From positions 1 to 35,780 of the forward strand of contig NZ_JACJTT010000050.1 in assembly GCF_014698825.1 (NCBI RefSeq): a stretch of DNA of 35,780 nucleotides, read 5' to 3'. The translations under genes were made by a program, and so were the position numbers. Position 1 is the stretch's first letter; each line of letters begins with the position of its first letter. The notes below the pieces were generated by a model. That model saw only the letters and a list, made by a program, of their open reading frames with translations, ran no database searches and had not been told where the DNA came from. The DNA comes from Richelia sinica FACHB-800 (lineage in GTDB: Bacteria > Cyanobacteriota > Cyanobacteriia > Cyanobacteriales > Nostocaceae). Below are positions 24,031 through 32,216 of the stretch, piece after piece.

Positions 24031-26334
24031 TTAATCAATAATATTATAGGGTATATAGGCTGTAAAAGTAGTACCCACACCAATTTGGCTAGTAAAAGTA
24101 ATTTGACCTTGATGCAAAGCAATACATTTAGCAACTATAGCTAAACCTAAACCAGTTCCTGGAATATTTCCTACATTAGCACCTCGATGGAAAGATTCAA
24201 ATAACTGAGATTGGTCTTGTGGAAGGATACCCATTCCTTTGTCTTCAATACTGAAAACTAGGTTTTCTGCCTCTATAGAAAAATTAAATATCACTTGACT
24301 TTCTTCGGGTGAGTATTTAATGCCATTACCTAGCAGGTTGATAAGAATTTGGCGCAGTAATTTCTTATCTAAATTAGCAATGATGGGCGTGGAAATTTGA
24401 CTAAAAAAAATAATCTGATGATGGGTGGCACTTAGCTGGACATCTTCTACAAGTTGCTGACAAAAAGAAACGACATCTACAGGTTCTGGATAAAAAGATA
24501 ATTTACCAGTTTCTGCTTTATTGATCAGTAAAATATCATCTAATAGTTGGGTTGTATGTTTAACATAGGTGAGAATACATTGTAAATGTTTTTGCTTTTG
24601 TTCTTCTTGCAGTTTTTGAGAAAATTGTTGCAAAATACTAGCAGAAGAAGAAATAACTGCTAAAGGTGTACGAAACTCATGGGAAGTCATGGATATAAAC
24701 CGGGACTTTAATTCACTGAGTTGTTTTTCCTGTTTTAAGGCTTCGCTAATTTTTTGTTCAGCTTGCTTACGTTCAGTAATATCATTAGCTACTCCTAAAA
24801 TTTGAGAGACTTTACCTTCAGTGTCTACTAAAGGAGAAATAACAACTTGAAAATAGCGGGTTTCACCTGTATGGGTAGTAATAACTCTTTCAGGGATTTT
24901 CTGTTTTTGCAAAGAGGTGATAACTTGGCGATTAATGGTTAAATATGCTTCTATATCATCCTGCTTGGCATGTAAATCTGTTTCTTTCTTACCAATTATG
25001 TCTTCAACTGTAGTACCGTAAATATCTGCCAATGCCTGGTTCACTAAAATATATTTTCCTTCCCAATCTTGAACAAAGATTAAATTAGGATTAGTATCAA
25101 TTACTTGCCGAAGAAATTGTTGACTTTGTTGTAATGCGACGGCAGATTTTTTTTGTTCGGTAATGTCTTCTGCCGCTCCCACCACTCTATATACTTCTCC
25201 CTGCTCATTGATAATGGGAAAGGCTTGGTCATGAATCCAGCGAATTGAACCATCAGCAGGAATAATTCTGTATTCAATATCAAATCCAGATTTTTCTTTT
25301 TTGACAGTAGACATAACTAAATTCTTATCATCTGGATGGATAGAATCAAGAAAAGATTGAGGGTTAGAATAGAGATTTTCACAAGGAACACCCCAGATTT
25401 TCTCATAAGCAGGACTAACATAGAGAATTTCTGAAAATCTTGATTTCTTTTGCTCTGGGTTAGTCATCCAGAAAACTAGATGCAAATTTTCTGCTAATTG
25501 ACGAAACCTCTGTTCACTTTCTTTAAGAGCCAATGCGGCTCGTTTACTATCACTAATATCACGACAAACACAAATTAACTGATTAGCACCAATGAAGCTC
25601 AAGGATAATTCCTCATCAAAGATAGTACCATCTTTGCGCTTGGCTTTAGTTTCTCCTCGCCAATGGCCTGCTTGGGTTAATATGGGGAATACTTGGGATT
25701 GTAAACTAGCAATTTCTGAAGGTTGATAGAGTTCTCGCCAAGTTTTACCAATTAATTCCTCTGCACTTTTATATCCAAACATTTGGACATGTGCTTGATT
25801 TAAATATAAAAATTGTTCATCTTGAAGAATGGCAATACCATCCGTAGCAGCTTCAATAGCATTTAATTGGATTTGCAGGGTTTGTTCAACTTCTTGACGG
25901 GGCGTAATATCTACTCCTGAAGCAACAAGATAAATAATTTGTCCCTGTTCATTAAAAATAGGATTGATAGATACATCAAGCATCATTAATTTACTCTGAG
26001 CTATCTGTATACTGGTGTTATAGCGAACAATCTGACCTTGGCCTGCTTGAGCGATCGCATCAACTAATTGCTGTTGTATGCTGGGAGAATAGGCGAAACA
26101 GTAAATTTGAGCAAATGGCTGACCCATCACATCTTGCGTAGTCAGATTCAGAGTTTCTAAGGATGCACGGTTAATTTCGATTAATATGCCATCAACACTA
26201 ATAATTGCGACGAAGGTAAAGAGGCTATTGAGGATATCTCGGAGAGTCTGTTGACTATGACATAACTCCTGCTCAATGAACTGGTATTGTTGAGCTTTTC
26301 GGTGTAAATCAAAATTCATATTCTGGAATTCCAT
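24031..26334 (-). CDS. PAS-sensor histidine kinase (4xPAS-HisKA-HATPase)
   Basis: A 767-residue soluble kinase with four PAS modules (about 28-145, 155-265, 275-395 and 405-525), whose PAC ends read VDIT, RDIS, EDIT and NDIT. HisKA has phosphoacceptor His552 (SHEFRTPLAVISSS), followed by HATPase_c with NLLGNGIKYSP, DKGMGI and GTGLGL. The third PAS and the whole kinase core are close paralogues of the 5898 protein: both share SSSA.IL around the H box, LLDDILLINKAETG and GLAIVAKCI. The two therefore probably share partners. No receiver is present, so it needs an external one; the short receiver proteins of this island are the obvious candidates (inference). The start is ATG at 26332-26334, without a good ribosome-binding site. 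An in-frame ATG five codons later is an alternative. Confidence 0.92.
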   Translation of the reverse strand: MEFQNMNFDLHRKAQQYQFIEQELCHSQQTLRDILNSLFTFVAIISVDGILIEINRASLETLNLTTQDVMGQPFAQIYCFAYSPSIQQQLVDAIAQAGQGQIVRYNTSIQIAQSKLMMLDVSINPIFNEQGQIIYLVASGVDITPRQEVEQTLQIQLNAIEAATDGIAILQDEQFLYLNQAHVQMFGYKSAEELIGKTWRELYQPSEIASLQSQVFPILTQAGHWRGETKAKRKDGTIFDEELSLSFIGANQLICVCRDISDSKRAALALKESEQRFRQLAENLHLVFWMTNPEQKKSRFSEILYVSPAYEKIWGVPCENLYSNPQSFLDSIHPDDKNLVMSTVKKEKSGFDIEYRIIPADGSIRWIHDQAFPIINEQGEVYRVVGAAEDITEQKKSAVALQQSQQFLRQVIDTNPNLIFVQDWEGKYILVNQALADIYGTTVEDIIGKKETDLHAKQDDIEAYLTINRQVITSLQKQKIPERVITTHTGETRYFQVVISPLVDTEGKVSQILGVANDITERKQAEQKISEALKQEKQLSELKSRFISMTSHEFRTPLAVISSSASILQQFSQKLQEEQKQKHLQCILTYVKHTTQLLDDILLINKAETGKLSFYPEPVDVVSFCQQLVEDVQLSATHHQIIFFSQISTPIIANLDKKLLRQILINLLGNGIKYSPEESQVIFNFSIEAENLVFSIEDKGMGILPQDQSQLFESFHRGANVGNIPGTGLGLAIVAKCIALHQGQITFTSQIGVGTTFTAYIPYNIID

Positions 26335-26630
26335 AATTGTTATGCCATATATGTATAACGGAAATTAAACAAACCAACTAGTTAGGTTTGTTAAACGTAA
26401 ATCAGACTTTTGCTGTTATAGGAAATTATTGTTTAATATAAAAAATTATTTACTTTAGATATTTTAGGTAAAAACTGTTGCGGATTTAATTAGATTCAAA
26501 ACAACACTGTTATGGTTATTGTTTAGCTTAAATTAGCTATTTACAACAGTGTAAACCCTCCTTGTTTAATACAGTAGTTTTACCGAGCAGTTATTAGGAT
26601 GTTGAAAAGCTACTTAAGTGTAATAGACCT

Positions 26631-26662
26631 CTGGTGAAAATGAATGTAGAGGGTTTCAAACC
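26631..26662. repeat. Interspersed repeat, copy without central palindrome
   Basis: The left flank (ctggtgaaaatgaatgtag) joins directly to agggtttcaaacc. The copy at 1140-1197 has the same two flanks separated by a 26-bp palindromic block. The flanks differ at one base in the right arm. Confidence 0.75.
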
Positions 26663-26671
26663 ACGCAGTCG

Positions 26672-26720
26672 TATCGCTAAAGGGAAAGCTACGCTAACGC
26701 GGAACGTGGCTTTAGCCATA
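26672..26720. repeat. GC-rich hairpin repeat
   Basis: The arms TATCGCTAAAG (26672-26682) and CTTTAGCCATA (26710-26720) pair with a single mismatch, enclosing gctacgctaacgc-type words like those at 3029-3113. It is probably another member of the dispersed palindromic repeats of this genome. Confidence 0.6.
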
Positions 26721-26851
26721 GTGTCACCTGCTATAGTTTATATATTGATGGACTCACTTTGCGCCCAGCCGCATAAATTTCTCACCTCATACCTATTGAT
26801 GAAATGAAAGGTGCAAACCTCACAAAACAATTACATCTTAGGTAAAAGGTT

Positions 26852-27484
26852 ATGAAAACAAAAACACTGGTGAGTATTGCTTGTTCTCTATCTCTATTAG
26901 GTTCTTTCACCGCACCAGCTAAAGCACAACCAGTTCCTTCCCAAGCTACACCAGTGAGCCAAAATATTACCATTCCTCAGGATACAGCCGTGATTATTTC
27001 CTTTCCTGCATCTGTCACAGTAGATGTAGGACAAAAGAAAGATTACCCCCTGACAGTACCTTTAGCTAGTGCAATTAAAGATGAGCAAGGTAATGTCATT
27101 GCACCAGAAAATACACCTGTCACCATAGTTTTACAACCCAGTGATGGTGGTGCAAAAATCGTTGCTCAATCTTTAATAGTCAATGGCAAAATTGTGGCAA
27201 TTAAAGCATCTAGTCAACCCATTCCTGGTACTACTATTACTCAAAAAAGAGCCAATGATAAAGCCATCGAAAATGGTAGTGTTTGGGGCAGAATTGGTGG
27301 TAGCACTTTAGGTTTTATTAGCCAAGGTGATCCTGAACAATTTGACCGGGGAGCAATGTTAGGCAGTGCCATAGGTTTAGTGACAGGCTTACGTTCTGCT
27401 GAAAATATTCGGGTTGTCCAAATTCCCCAAAGTAGTGTTTATGTTTTATCGCTGGAAACTCCTATTAATATTTCAATTCGCTAA
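26852..27484 (+). CDS. Secreted protein of unknown function
   Basis: A 210-residue protein with a clear Sec signal peptide: MKTKTLVS, a hydrophobic core (ACSLSLLGSFTAP), and likely cleavage after AKA near residue 25. The mature part begins with a proline/glutamine-rich linker and a predicted beta-rich region (AVIISFPASVTVDVGQ, TPVTIVLQPSDGG). It then has a glycine-rich segment (VWGRIGGSTLGF, GAMLGSAIGLVTG; about 148-182) resembling a glycine-zipper helix, and ends VYVLSLETPINISIR. I do not recognise a named family; it looks like a conserved cyanobacterial periplasmic or outer-membrane-associated protein. An AGGTAAAAGG stretch precedes the ATG, and a similar TTTAGGTAAAA precedes the gene at 28817. 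Its 3' end overlaps the convergent CHAD gene by 12 bp. Confidence 0.8.
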   Translation: MKTKTLVSIACSLSLLGSFTAPAKAQPVPSQATPVSQNITIPQDTAVIISFPASVTVDVGQKKDYPLTVPLASAIKDEQGNVIAPENTPVTIVLQPSDGGAKIVAQSLIVNGKIVAIKASSQPIPGTTITQKRANDKAIENGSVWGRIGGSTLGFISQGDPEQFDRGAMLGSAIGLVTGLRSAENIRVVQIPQSSVYVLSLETPINISIR

Positions 27485-28462
27485 TTGTTGAGTTTCTTTA
27501 GGCTGTAAAATTGTGTAATGAAAATTATGTCGAACTTCTGGTTTGAGATAATGAGCTTGAATTAGCTGCCATTGTTGCCATATTTGGTAATTCTGAGCAG
27601 ATAATAAGGTTGTCATACCACGCATTTCAGTATTTATTTCTGACTTAAGTATGCTCTTGAGGCATTCATGTAATACAACACTATCTTGCAGATCACCTAG
27701 CACAGTTTGTATGTTTTTAACCTCTCCTACTTGTGATGCAAATTCTTCACCATATAAATTAGTAAATAACTCCATTTGGTACCGAACTCGTTTAGCTTGT
27801 TTTCTCAAATTATGGAGCACTTCACCTTGATGGATAAGTTTCTGGTCTAGTTCTTCTGGTGTCCAATCGATAGTTTGTATGTACTTTTCTTCAATAAATT
27901 GAGTACCAATTAACCAGCCTGGATGTAGGAAAAATTTACTGATTTCTGGTAAGAGTAAATCGGGTAAAACTTCTTGGATTGGTAAGGCAGCTAAAGGGTG
28001 ATATATAGGTTGATCCAACCATTCTTGACAGCTTTTTTTAAAGGTCTTATAAGTTTCATCCTTTAAAAGCTTTTTCACATGGTGAACCTCTATTTCCCGT
28101 TGTTGTGCTAACGCTGAAAACACTGACTTGAGTAGTGCTTGTTCTTTTGGTGGTAAATGTGGCTGATAATTATTTTCTAGCGCTGATTTGAGGACATCTA
28201 AATCTCTAAGATTGCCGAGAATGCGGGAAATTTTACCAATATTTTTATCACTAACTAATTTGGGCAAATTTACACATAAACCAAAACGACTAACAGCCGT
28301 ACGTAAGCGTCGCATTCCCACACGCATTTGATGTAGTGCTTCTGGATCTTCATCTTTCTTGACAGATTTTTCCCACTTTATACTTTTATGAAAATGTTTT
28401 TCAATGGCTGCATATGCACAATCACCTAAAGTTTTAATTTGTGTTTTATTAGCTATTTGCAT
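27473..28462 (-). CDS. CHAD domain-containing protein
   Basis: A 329-residue protein made almost wholly of a CHAD (conserved histidine alpha-helical) domain. The N-terminal motif EALHQMRVGMRRLRTAVSRF (residues 41-60) carries His44, Arg47, Arg51 and Arg52. The second signature LRKQAKRVRYQMELF lies in the C-terminal half, with LGDLQDSVVLHECL after it. CHAD domains are helical bundles with basic surfaces that bind inorganic polyphosphate, and they are often found with polyphosphate enzymes or granules; no such enzyme is adjacent here. The start is ATG at 28460-28462. The stop overlaps the 26852 gene tail to tail by 12 bp, so the two transcripts are antisense at their ends. Confidence 0.9.
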   Translation of the reverse strand: MQIANKTQIKTLGDCAYAAIEKHFHKSIKWEKSVKKDEDPEALHQMRVGMRRLRTAVSRFGLCVNLPKLVSDKNIGKISRILGNLRDLDVLKSALENNYQPHLPPKEQALLKSVFSALAQQREIEVHHVKKLLKDETYKTFKKSCQEWLDQPIYHPLAALPIQEVLPDLLLPEISKFFLHPGWLIGTQFIEEKYIQTIDWTPEELDQKLIHQGEVLHNLRKQAKRVRYQMELFTNLYGEEFASQVGEVKNIQTVLGDLQDSVVLHECLKSILKSEINTEMRGMTTLLSAQNYQIWQQWQLIQAHYLKPEVRHNFHYTILQPKETQQLAN

Positions 28463-28816
28463 AAATGATAGGTATTAATTCATTGAGTGTTTGCATCATA
28501 ACATTAGTTAAAAATAGACTTATCTCTATTTATGATTTTTTTAACAACATTGGAGAATTAGACGTGAATTTAAGGTTAAATTAAATAAAGGTTAAGAAAA
28601 ATATAACATCTGAAGGCTATTTAATTGATGATTGACAGTTGTATGTGGCAAATACAGTTATGTTCTTTCCATGCTCAAAAGTGTCAGCGATAACATAATG
28701 TTGTCAAAATCATCCTCTTGATATAACCATAATCTATCCTGACCAAGAAGTTTTCTTCTCACCCATCTTTCAAGATAGTAACAGCAATACAAAATGCTGT
28801 TGTTTAGGTAAAAACA
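28463..28816. other. Divergent spacer between CHAD and membrane-protein genes
   Basis: 354 bp, AT-rich, without open frames of interest. It should contain the promoters of the divergent 27473 and 28817 genes. No operator or RNA element is recognised. Confidence 0.5.
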
Positions 28817-29203
28817 ATGTGGGGAACTTTTTTAACCGCACTAGCTACGGCTTTAAGTTTGTTAATCGTGGATTTAATTGTTCCAGGTGTGGATATTGCT
28901 AATTTTCCCTCAGCGTTAATCGCTGGGGTTGTGATTGGTTTAATCAACGGTTCTATAAAACCAATTATATCCACTCTATCTCTACCATTAACATTTTTAA
29001 CTTTAGGAGGATTTTCTCTAATTGTGAATGGTATTTGCTTTTGGTTAGCGGCTGTTTTAGTTCCTGGTTTTCGAGTTCATGGACTGATTGCTTTTATTCT
29101 CGGTCCAGTGGTGCTGTCTTTAGCCAATACAACTATGAGCAAATACTTTGCTGAGAAGAATATGCAGTTAGAATCTAGCGGAGATTTAACAGTTAAATCT
29201 TAA
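28817..29203 (+). CDS. YvlD / phage-holin-family-4-like membrane protein
   Basis: A 128-residue protein with four hydrophobic helices (about residues 3-22, 30-47, 57-78 and 88-105) and the glycine-rich turns VVIGLINGSIKPI and LTFLTLGGFSLIVNG, typical of the YvlD-like group filed under phage holin superfamily IV. In chromosomes these are membrane proteins of unknown role, not lysis proteins, and no phage gene surrounds this one. The start is ATG with TTTAGGT upstream. A PMP3-type membrane protein follows 46 bp downstream on the same strand, so the two may form an envelope-stress operon (inference). Confidence 0.85.
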   Translation: MWGTFLTALATALSLLIVDLIVPGVDIANFPSALIAGVVIGLINGSIKPIISTLSLPLTFLTLGGFSLIVNGICFWLAAVLVPGFRVHGLIAFILGPVVLSLANTTMSKYFAEKNMQLESSGDLTVKS

Positions 29204-29249
29204 CCCTAGAGATGGACTAACAATAGAGTTGAGAAATAGGAACAATCCG

Positions 29250-29435
29250 ATGAAATTAATACGTTTATTGCTGGGTTTGTTCTTGCCACCTGTGGGAGTA
29301 TTTTTAACAGAGGGAGTGGGTACAACGTTGGCAATTAATATTGTGCTGACTCTCCTCGGTTGGCTACCTGGCAGTATTCATGCCATTTGGGTGATTGCCA
29401 AACATGATGAAAGATTGAGTAGACAAGGGTGGTAA
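29250..29435 (+). CDS. PMP3/YqaE (UPF0057) family membrane protein
   Basis: A 61-residue protein with the family signature LLGLFLPPVGVFLTEGVGTTLAINIVL-type first helix, then LLGWLPGSIHAIWVI as the second, and a charged tail. PMP3 proteins are small two-helix membrane proteins linked to membrane potential and salt or cold stress in plants and yeast; the bacterial role is unclear. I chose the ATG at 29250, preceded by ATAGGAAC, rather than the in-frame TTG at 29229, because the shorter form fits the family length. The palindrome at 29502-29529 probably ends the transcript. Confidence 0.88.
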   Translation: MKLIRLLLGLFLPPVGVFLTEGVGTTLAINIVLTLLGWLPGSIHAIWVIAKHDERLSRQGW

Positions 29436-29501
29436 GCTGTCAGAGGTGTAACTATTTTACTTACATTCAGCTAGACCATTTTTTTTCATAGATTCAGATA
29501 G

Positions 29502-29529
29502 TTAGAGACGTTACATGTAACGTCTCTAA
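29502..29529. terminator. 28-bp perfect palindrome between convergent genes
   Basis: TTAGAGACGTTACA and its exact reverse complement form a 28-bp uninterrupted palindrome, flanked by T-rich (29479-29487) and AATTTT sequence. It lies between the stops of the PMP3-like gene and the coiled-coil gene, so it may act as a bidirectional terminator. The arm AGAGACGTT is shared with the 1154-1184 palindrome, so it is also a member of that repeat family. Confidence 0.65.
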
Positions 29530-29540
29530 ATTTTCAGCTA

Positions 29541-30311
29541 TTATGCTTCTTTATCTTTGAATAATTCAGCAGTTGCTAAAAATAACTCGCGGAGAGTTTG
29601 TTTTAATTGACGTTCTTTTTTGGCAATGGCTGTACCTGCTGCACCGAGTTTATCTTCTAACTGGGAATGCTTTTGACCAACTTGTGTTACTATGGCTTCA
29701 GCCTGGGGACGCGATCGCTCATACCAGTTCTTCGCTTCATCTAGATACTGTTGTACGTTTTGATCACGGCCAGAGTAACGAGCGGCTAAATTAGCGCGGA
29801 TAATCGCTAATTGGGTTTGCAATTGGGCATAGCGTTTCTTTAATAAAGCCACCTCTTCACTATCTTTAAGGGCATTAATGGCAGAGATAATGGCATTTTG
29901 AGTAGGAACATTGTGTTCCTGACTGGTATTAGAGATTTCTGCCAGAATACCATCCACTTCTTGTTGCAGTTCTTCTTCTTTATAATCTAATTGTGCCTGT
30001 AGTTGTTGAATTTCGGTTTGGGTCTTGTTAATTGACTCCTGTCTTTTACTAGTCACAGCTTCCATCGCACCTTCAATAGAAGCTGTAACTTCTTCTTTGA
30101 TTTCACTACCTTTATCTTGCAAGCTGTCGATGACTGCGGCCACAGCATCCTTCACTAGGTGACGCAATTCACTTGAACCTGCTTTCACTTCCGATGCTAC
30201 CTGAGTAACAGCGGACTTGACGATTTCACGAATGCGTTCAGTTCTTAACTGTCCTGTAGCTTTAGCTTGTTGTAAGTCGGCTTGAATTTGTTCTTTGATA
30301 GAACTAGTCAT
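29541..30311 (-). CDS. Coiled-coil protein of unknown function
   Basis: A 256-residue, highly charged and almost wholly helical protein with no signal peptide or membrane segment. The N-terminal half has repeated IREIVKSAVTQV, LRHLVKDAVAAVIDSL and IKEEVTASIEGAME segments, like amphipathic helices with about 20-residue spacing. The middle (about 95-135) is a long coiled coil (TEIQQLQAQLDYKEEELQQEV), followed by another helical stretch with LLKKRYAQLQTQLAIIRANL. I do not recognise a firm family. The start is taken at ATG 30309-30311; a TTG four codons upstream is possible. It stands alone, tail to tail with the PMP3-like gene. A structural or envelope-stress role is a guess only. Confidence 0.7.
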   Translation of the reverse strand: MTSSIKEQIQADLQQAKATGQLRTERIREIVKSAVTQVASEVKAGSSELRHLVKDAVAAVIDSLQDKGSEIKEEVTASIEGAMEAVTSKRQESINKTQTEIQQLQAQLDYKEEELQQEVDGILAEISNTSQEHNVPTQNAIISAINALKDSEEVALLKKRYAQLQTQLAIIRANLAARYSGRDQNVQQYLDEAKNWYERSRPQAEAIVTQVGQKHSQLEDKLGAAGTAIAKKERQLKQTLRELFLATAELFKDKEA

Positions 30312-30501
30312 GTTAAATTGCAATGATTTAAATAATTGGGATAGGTTTTTATCTACATAACTGTTTAGTAATATTATGACTATTTATTTTGGATGATGTA
30401 ACTTCCTGGAGATAGAAACTAGGTCGTAGAAAGAATAAATTTGGAAAAGAATACATCTTTATGAGAAGATAAATATTCGTTAGTAATAATCATGAAAAAA
30501 T

Positions 30502-30726
30502 ATGTGGAGAATTAACATTACTTGTTCTGGAGAAGCATGGAAACACCATGGTGCTGCATTTAAGGCAATGGCAGAAAAATATCAAGGTGAGTGTATTTCT
30601 TCCAAGAAAAAACCAGATGGGACAAGAATCATGGAATATAAAGTTGAAGATGTCAGTGACGCGGAATCTTTCCAGGAAGATTGTCAAAACTTCTCTGGAT
30701 TTTTAGCCGATTTTGAATCTTTATAG
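30502..30726 (+). CDS. Small conserved-looking protein of unknown function
   Basis: A 74-residue soluble protein, MWRINITCSGEAW at the start and FSGFLADFESL at the end, with mixed charge and two or three cysteines (positions 8, 32 and 62). The alternation ECISSKKKPDGTRIMEYKVEDV suggests a small alpha/beta fold. No family is recognised. The start ATG overlaps another out-of-frame ATG (30492), and the ribosome-binding site is weak. It is followed after 26 bp by the cytochrome c6-like gene and then by an aldo/keto reductase on the same strand, so it looks like the first gene of a three-gene operon. That context is the best support for it being real. Confidence 0.6.
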   Translation: MWRINITCSGEAWKHHGAAFKAMAEKYQGECISSKKKPDGTRIMEYKVEDVSDAESFQEDCQNFSGFLADFESL

Positions 30727-30752
30727 ATGGTTTGTATGTAGGAAGTGCCAGC

Positions 30753-31091
30753 GTGAAGAAAATATTCATCTTGTTATTATTTACCGTTTGGATTTGGACA
30801 GTGAATGTTCATTTACCAGCCTTAGCTATAGACACAAGTAATGGGGAGAAAATATTCAGTGTTCATTGTGTTGGATGCCATGAACATGGAGGTAATATTG
30901 TTAGAAGAGGTAAGACTCTCAAGCAAAATGCTTTAAAAAAATATGGCATGGATTCCTTGGAGGCAATTACTGATATTGTCACCAATGGTAAAAGTAATAT
31001 GTCTGCCTACAAAGAGCGTTTAACTCCTCAAGAAATAGAAGATGTAGCTGCATATGTTTTGGAACAAGCTAATCAAAACTGGAAATCATAA
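30753..31091 (+). CDS. Cytochrome c6-like class I c-type cytochrome
   Basis: A 112-residue precursor with a signal peptide (KKIFILLLFTVWIWTV, likely cleaved after ALA near residue 25) and one heme-binding CVGCH (Cys39, Cys42, His43). The axial Met is probably Met83 in NGKSNMSAYKERL. The C-terminal EIEDVAAYVLEQANQNW helix is the c6/c553 signature. Cytochrome c6 shuttles electrons in the thylakoid lumen between cytochrome b6f and photosystem I or oxidase. Here GGNIVRRGK and NMSAY replace the GGKNLV- and AMPAF-like segments of classic PetJ, so this is more likely a c6B/c6C-type protein whose role is less defined. I chose the GTG at 30753, preceded by AGGAAG; the TTG 21 bp upstream would put extra residues before the signal peptide. 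Confidence 0.88.
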   Translation: MKKIFILLLFTVWIWTVNVHLPALAIDTSNGEKIFSVHCVGCHEHGGNIVRRGKTLKQNALKKYGMDSLEAITDIVTNGKSNMSAYKERLTPQEIEDVAAYVLEQANQNWKS

Positions 31092-31104
31092 TTTACCTAG
31101 AAAT

Positions 31105-32139
31105 ATGCAAAAAACAGATATGATTTTACCTACTAATAGTCGCCTCCAATTTACTTCTGACTTAAATATATGCCGGATTTTAAATGGTATGTGGCAGGTA
31201 TCAGGTGGCCATGGCAGAATTAATCCCCAAACTGCTATTCAGGCTATGTTTACCTATGTGGATGCTGGTTTTACGACTTGGGATTTAGCTGACCATTATG
31301 GCCCAGCAGAAGACTTAATTGGTGAATTTAGACGGCAATTGATTGCTAGTCGTGGTGAAGCAGCATTAGCCAATATTCAAGCTTTCACAAAATGGGTTCC
31401 TCGACCGGGCAAGATGACCAGAAAAATTGTGGAAGATAATATTAATATATCCCTTCGTAGAATGGATGTTTCTGCTTTAGATTTAATGCAGTTCCATTGG
31501 TGGGAATATGGGGATAATAATTATTTAGATGCCCTCAAATATATGGGAGAATTACAAACCGAGGGTAAAATTAAGCATTTAGCTTTAACTAACTTTGATA
31601 CGGAACATCTGCAAATTATTACAGCAGCAGGAATTAAGATTGTTTCTAACCAAGTGCAGTATTCTTTGGTTGACAGAAGACCACAAGTGAATATGGTTAA
31701 ATTCTGTCAAGAACATGATATTAAACTGTTTACCTATGGTAGTGTTTGCGGTGGTTTGTTATCAGAAAAATATTTAGGTCAACCAGAACCACGGGGTTTT
31801 GATTTAAATACCACCAGCTTGAAGAAATACAAAAATGTGATTGATGCTTGGGGTGGTTGGGGATTATTTCAACAGTTACTTGCTACCCTCAAACAAATTG
31901 CAGATAAGCATCAGGTAAGTATTGCTAATGTGGCTGTAAATTACATTTTACATCAGCCAGCAGTAGGGGGTGTAATTGTTGGTGCCAGGTTAGGAATTGC
32001 GGAACATTTAGAAGATAATGCGCGGGTGTTTGGGTTTAGTTTAGATGCTGAAGATGTGGAAAAGATGGATGCAGTTTCCCAGCAGTCATGGGATTTATAT
32101 CAGTTAATTGGTGACTGTGGGGATGAGTATAGAAGGTAG
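31105..32139 (+). CDS. Aldo/keto reductase family oxidoreductase
   Basis: A 344-residue (beta/alpha)8 NADPH-dependent reductase. The catalytic tetrad is visible: Asp60 and Tyr65 (WDLADHYG), Lys96 (AFTKWVP) and His131 (MQFHWW). The cofactor-binding end contains GGVIVGARLGIAEHLEDN. The substrate is unknown; the family reduces aldehydes, ketones and sugars. I took the ATG at 31105, 13 bp after the cytochrome stop, since the longer frame from 31054 would overlap the cytochrome gene and adds residues read in the wrong frame. The pairing with a c-type cytochrome and a small unknown protein suggests one operon, though the cytochrome is lumenal or periplasmic while this enzyme is cytosolic. Confidence 0.9.
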   Translation: MQKTDMILPTNSRLQFTSDLNICRILNGMWQVSGGHGRINPQTAIQAMFTYVDAGFTTWDLADHYGPAEDLIGEFRRQLIASRGEAALANIQAFTKWVPRPGKMTRKIVEDNINISLRRMDVSALDLMQFHWWEYGDNNYLDALKYMGELQTEGKIKHLALTNFDTEHLQIITAAGIKIVSNQVQYSLVDRRPQVNMVKFCQEHDIKLFTYGSVCGGLLSEKYLGQPEPRGFDLNTTSLKKYKNVIDAWGGWGLFQQLLATLKQIADKHQVSIANVAVNYILHQPAVGGVIVGARLGIAEHLEDNARVFGFSLDAEDVEKMDAVSQQSWDLYQLIGDCGDEYRR

Positions 32140-32216
32140 TTGAATATATTCCTGACTTCTTTGTTATCTAGTCTATAGAATATGAATTTATCTTAGAAGT
32201 CGGGGATCTTAAAACA

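Larger units (their letters stand above)
26335..26851. other. Divergent intergenic region with two repeat elements
   Basis: 517 bp between the divergent PAS kinase and secreted-protein genes. It contains the palindrome-free repeat copy (26631-26662), the GC-rich hairpin (26672-26720) and a loose inverted pair (acactgtt near 26503, aacagtgt near 26547). Promoters for both genes must lie here but are not obvious. No gene seen. Confidence 0.55.

Noticed and set aside
26495-26560. acactgtt/aacagtgt inverted pair as an operator
   Set aside because: The arms are short, about 40 bp apart, in AT-rich DNA with no nearby promoter-like hexamers. Likely chance.
27473-27484. 12-bp overlap of two convergent stop regions as a frameshift or fusion
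   Set aside because: Both genes have complete, family-consistent ends on opposite strands. Short tail-to-tail overlaps are ordinary.
28817-29203. Phage holin as evidence for a prophage
   Set aside because: The YvlD-like family is common in bacterial chromosomes, and no endolysin, capsid, integrase or attachment site is nearby.
31054-31104. Longer N-terminus for the aldo/keto reductase
   Set aside because: It would read the cytochrome gene's 3' end in another frame (FWNKLIKTGNHN), which is unlike the family. The ATG at 31105 fits.
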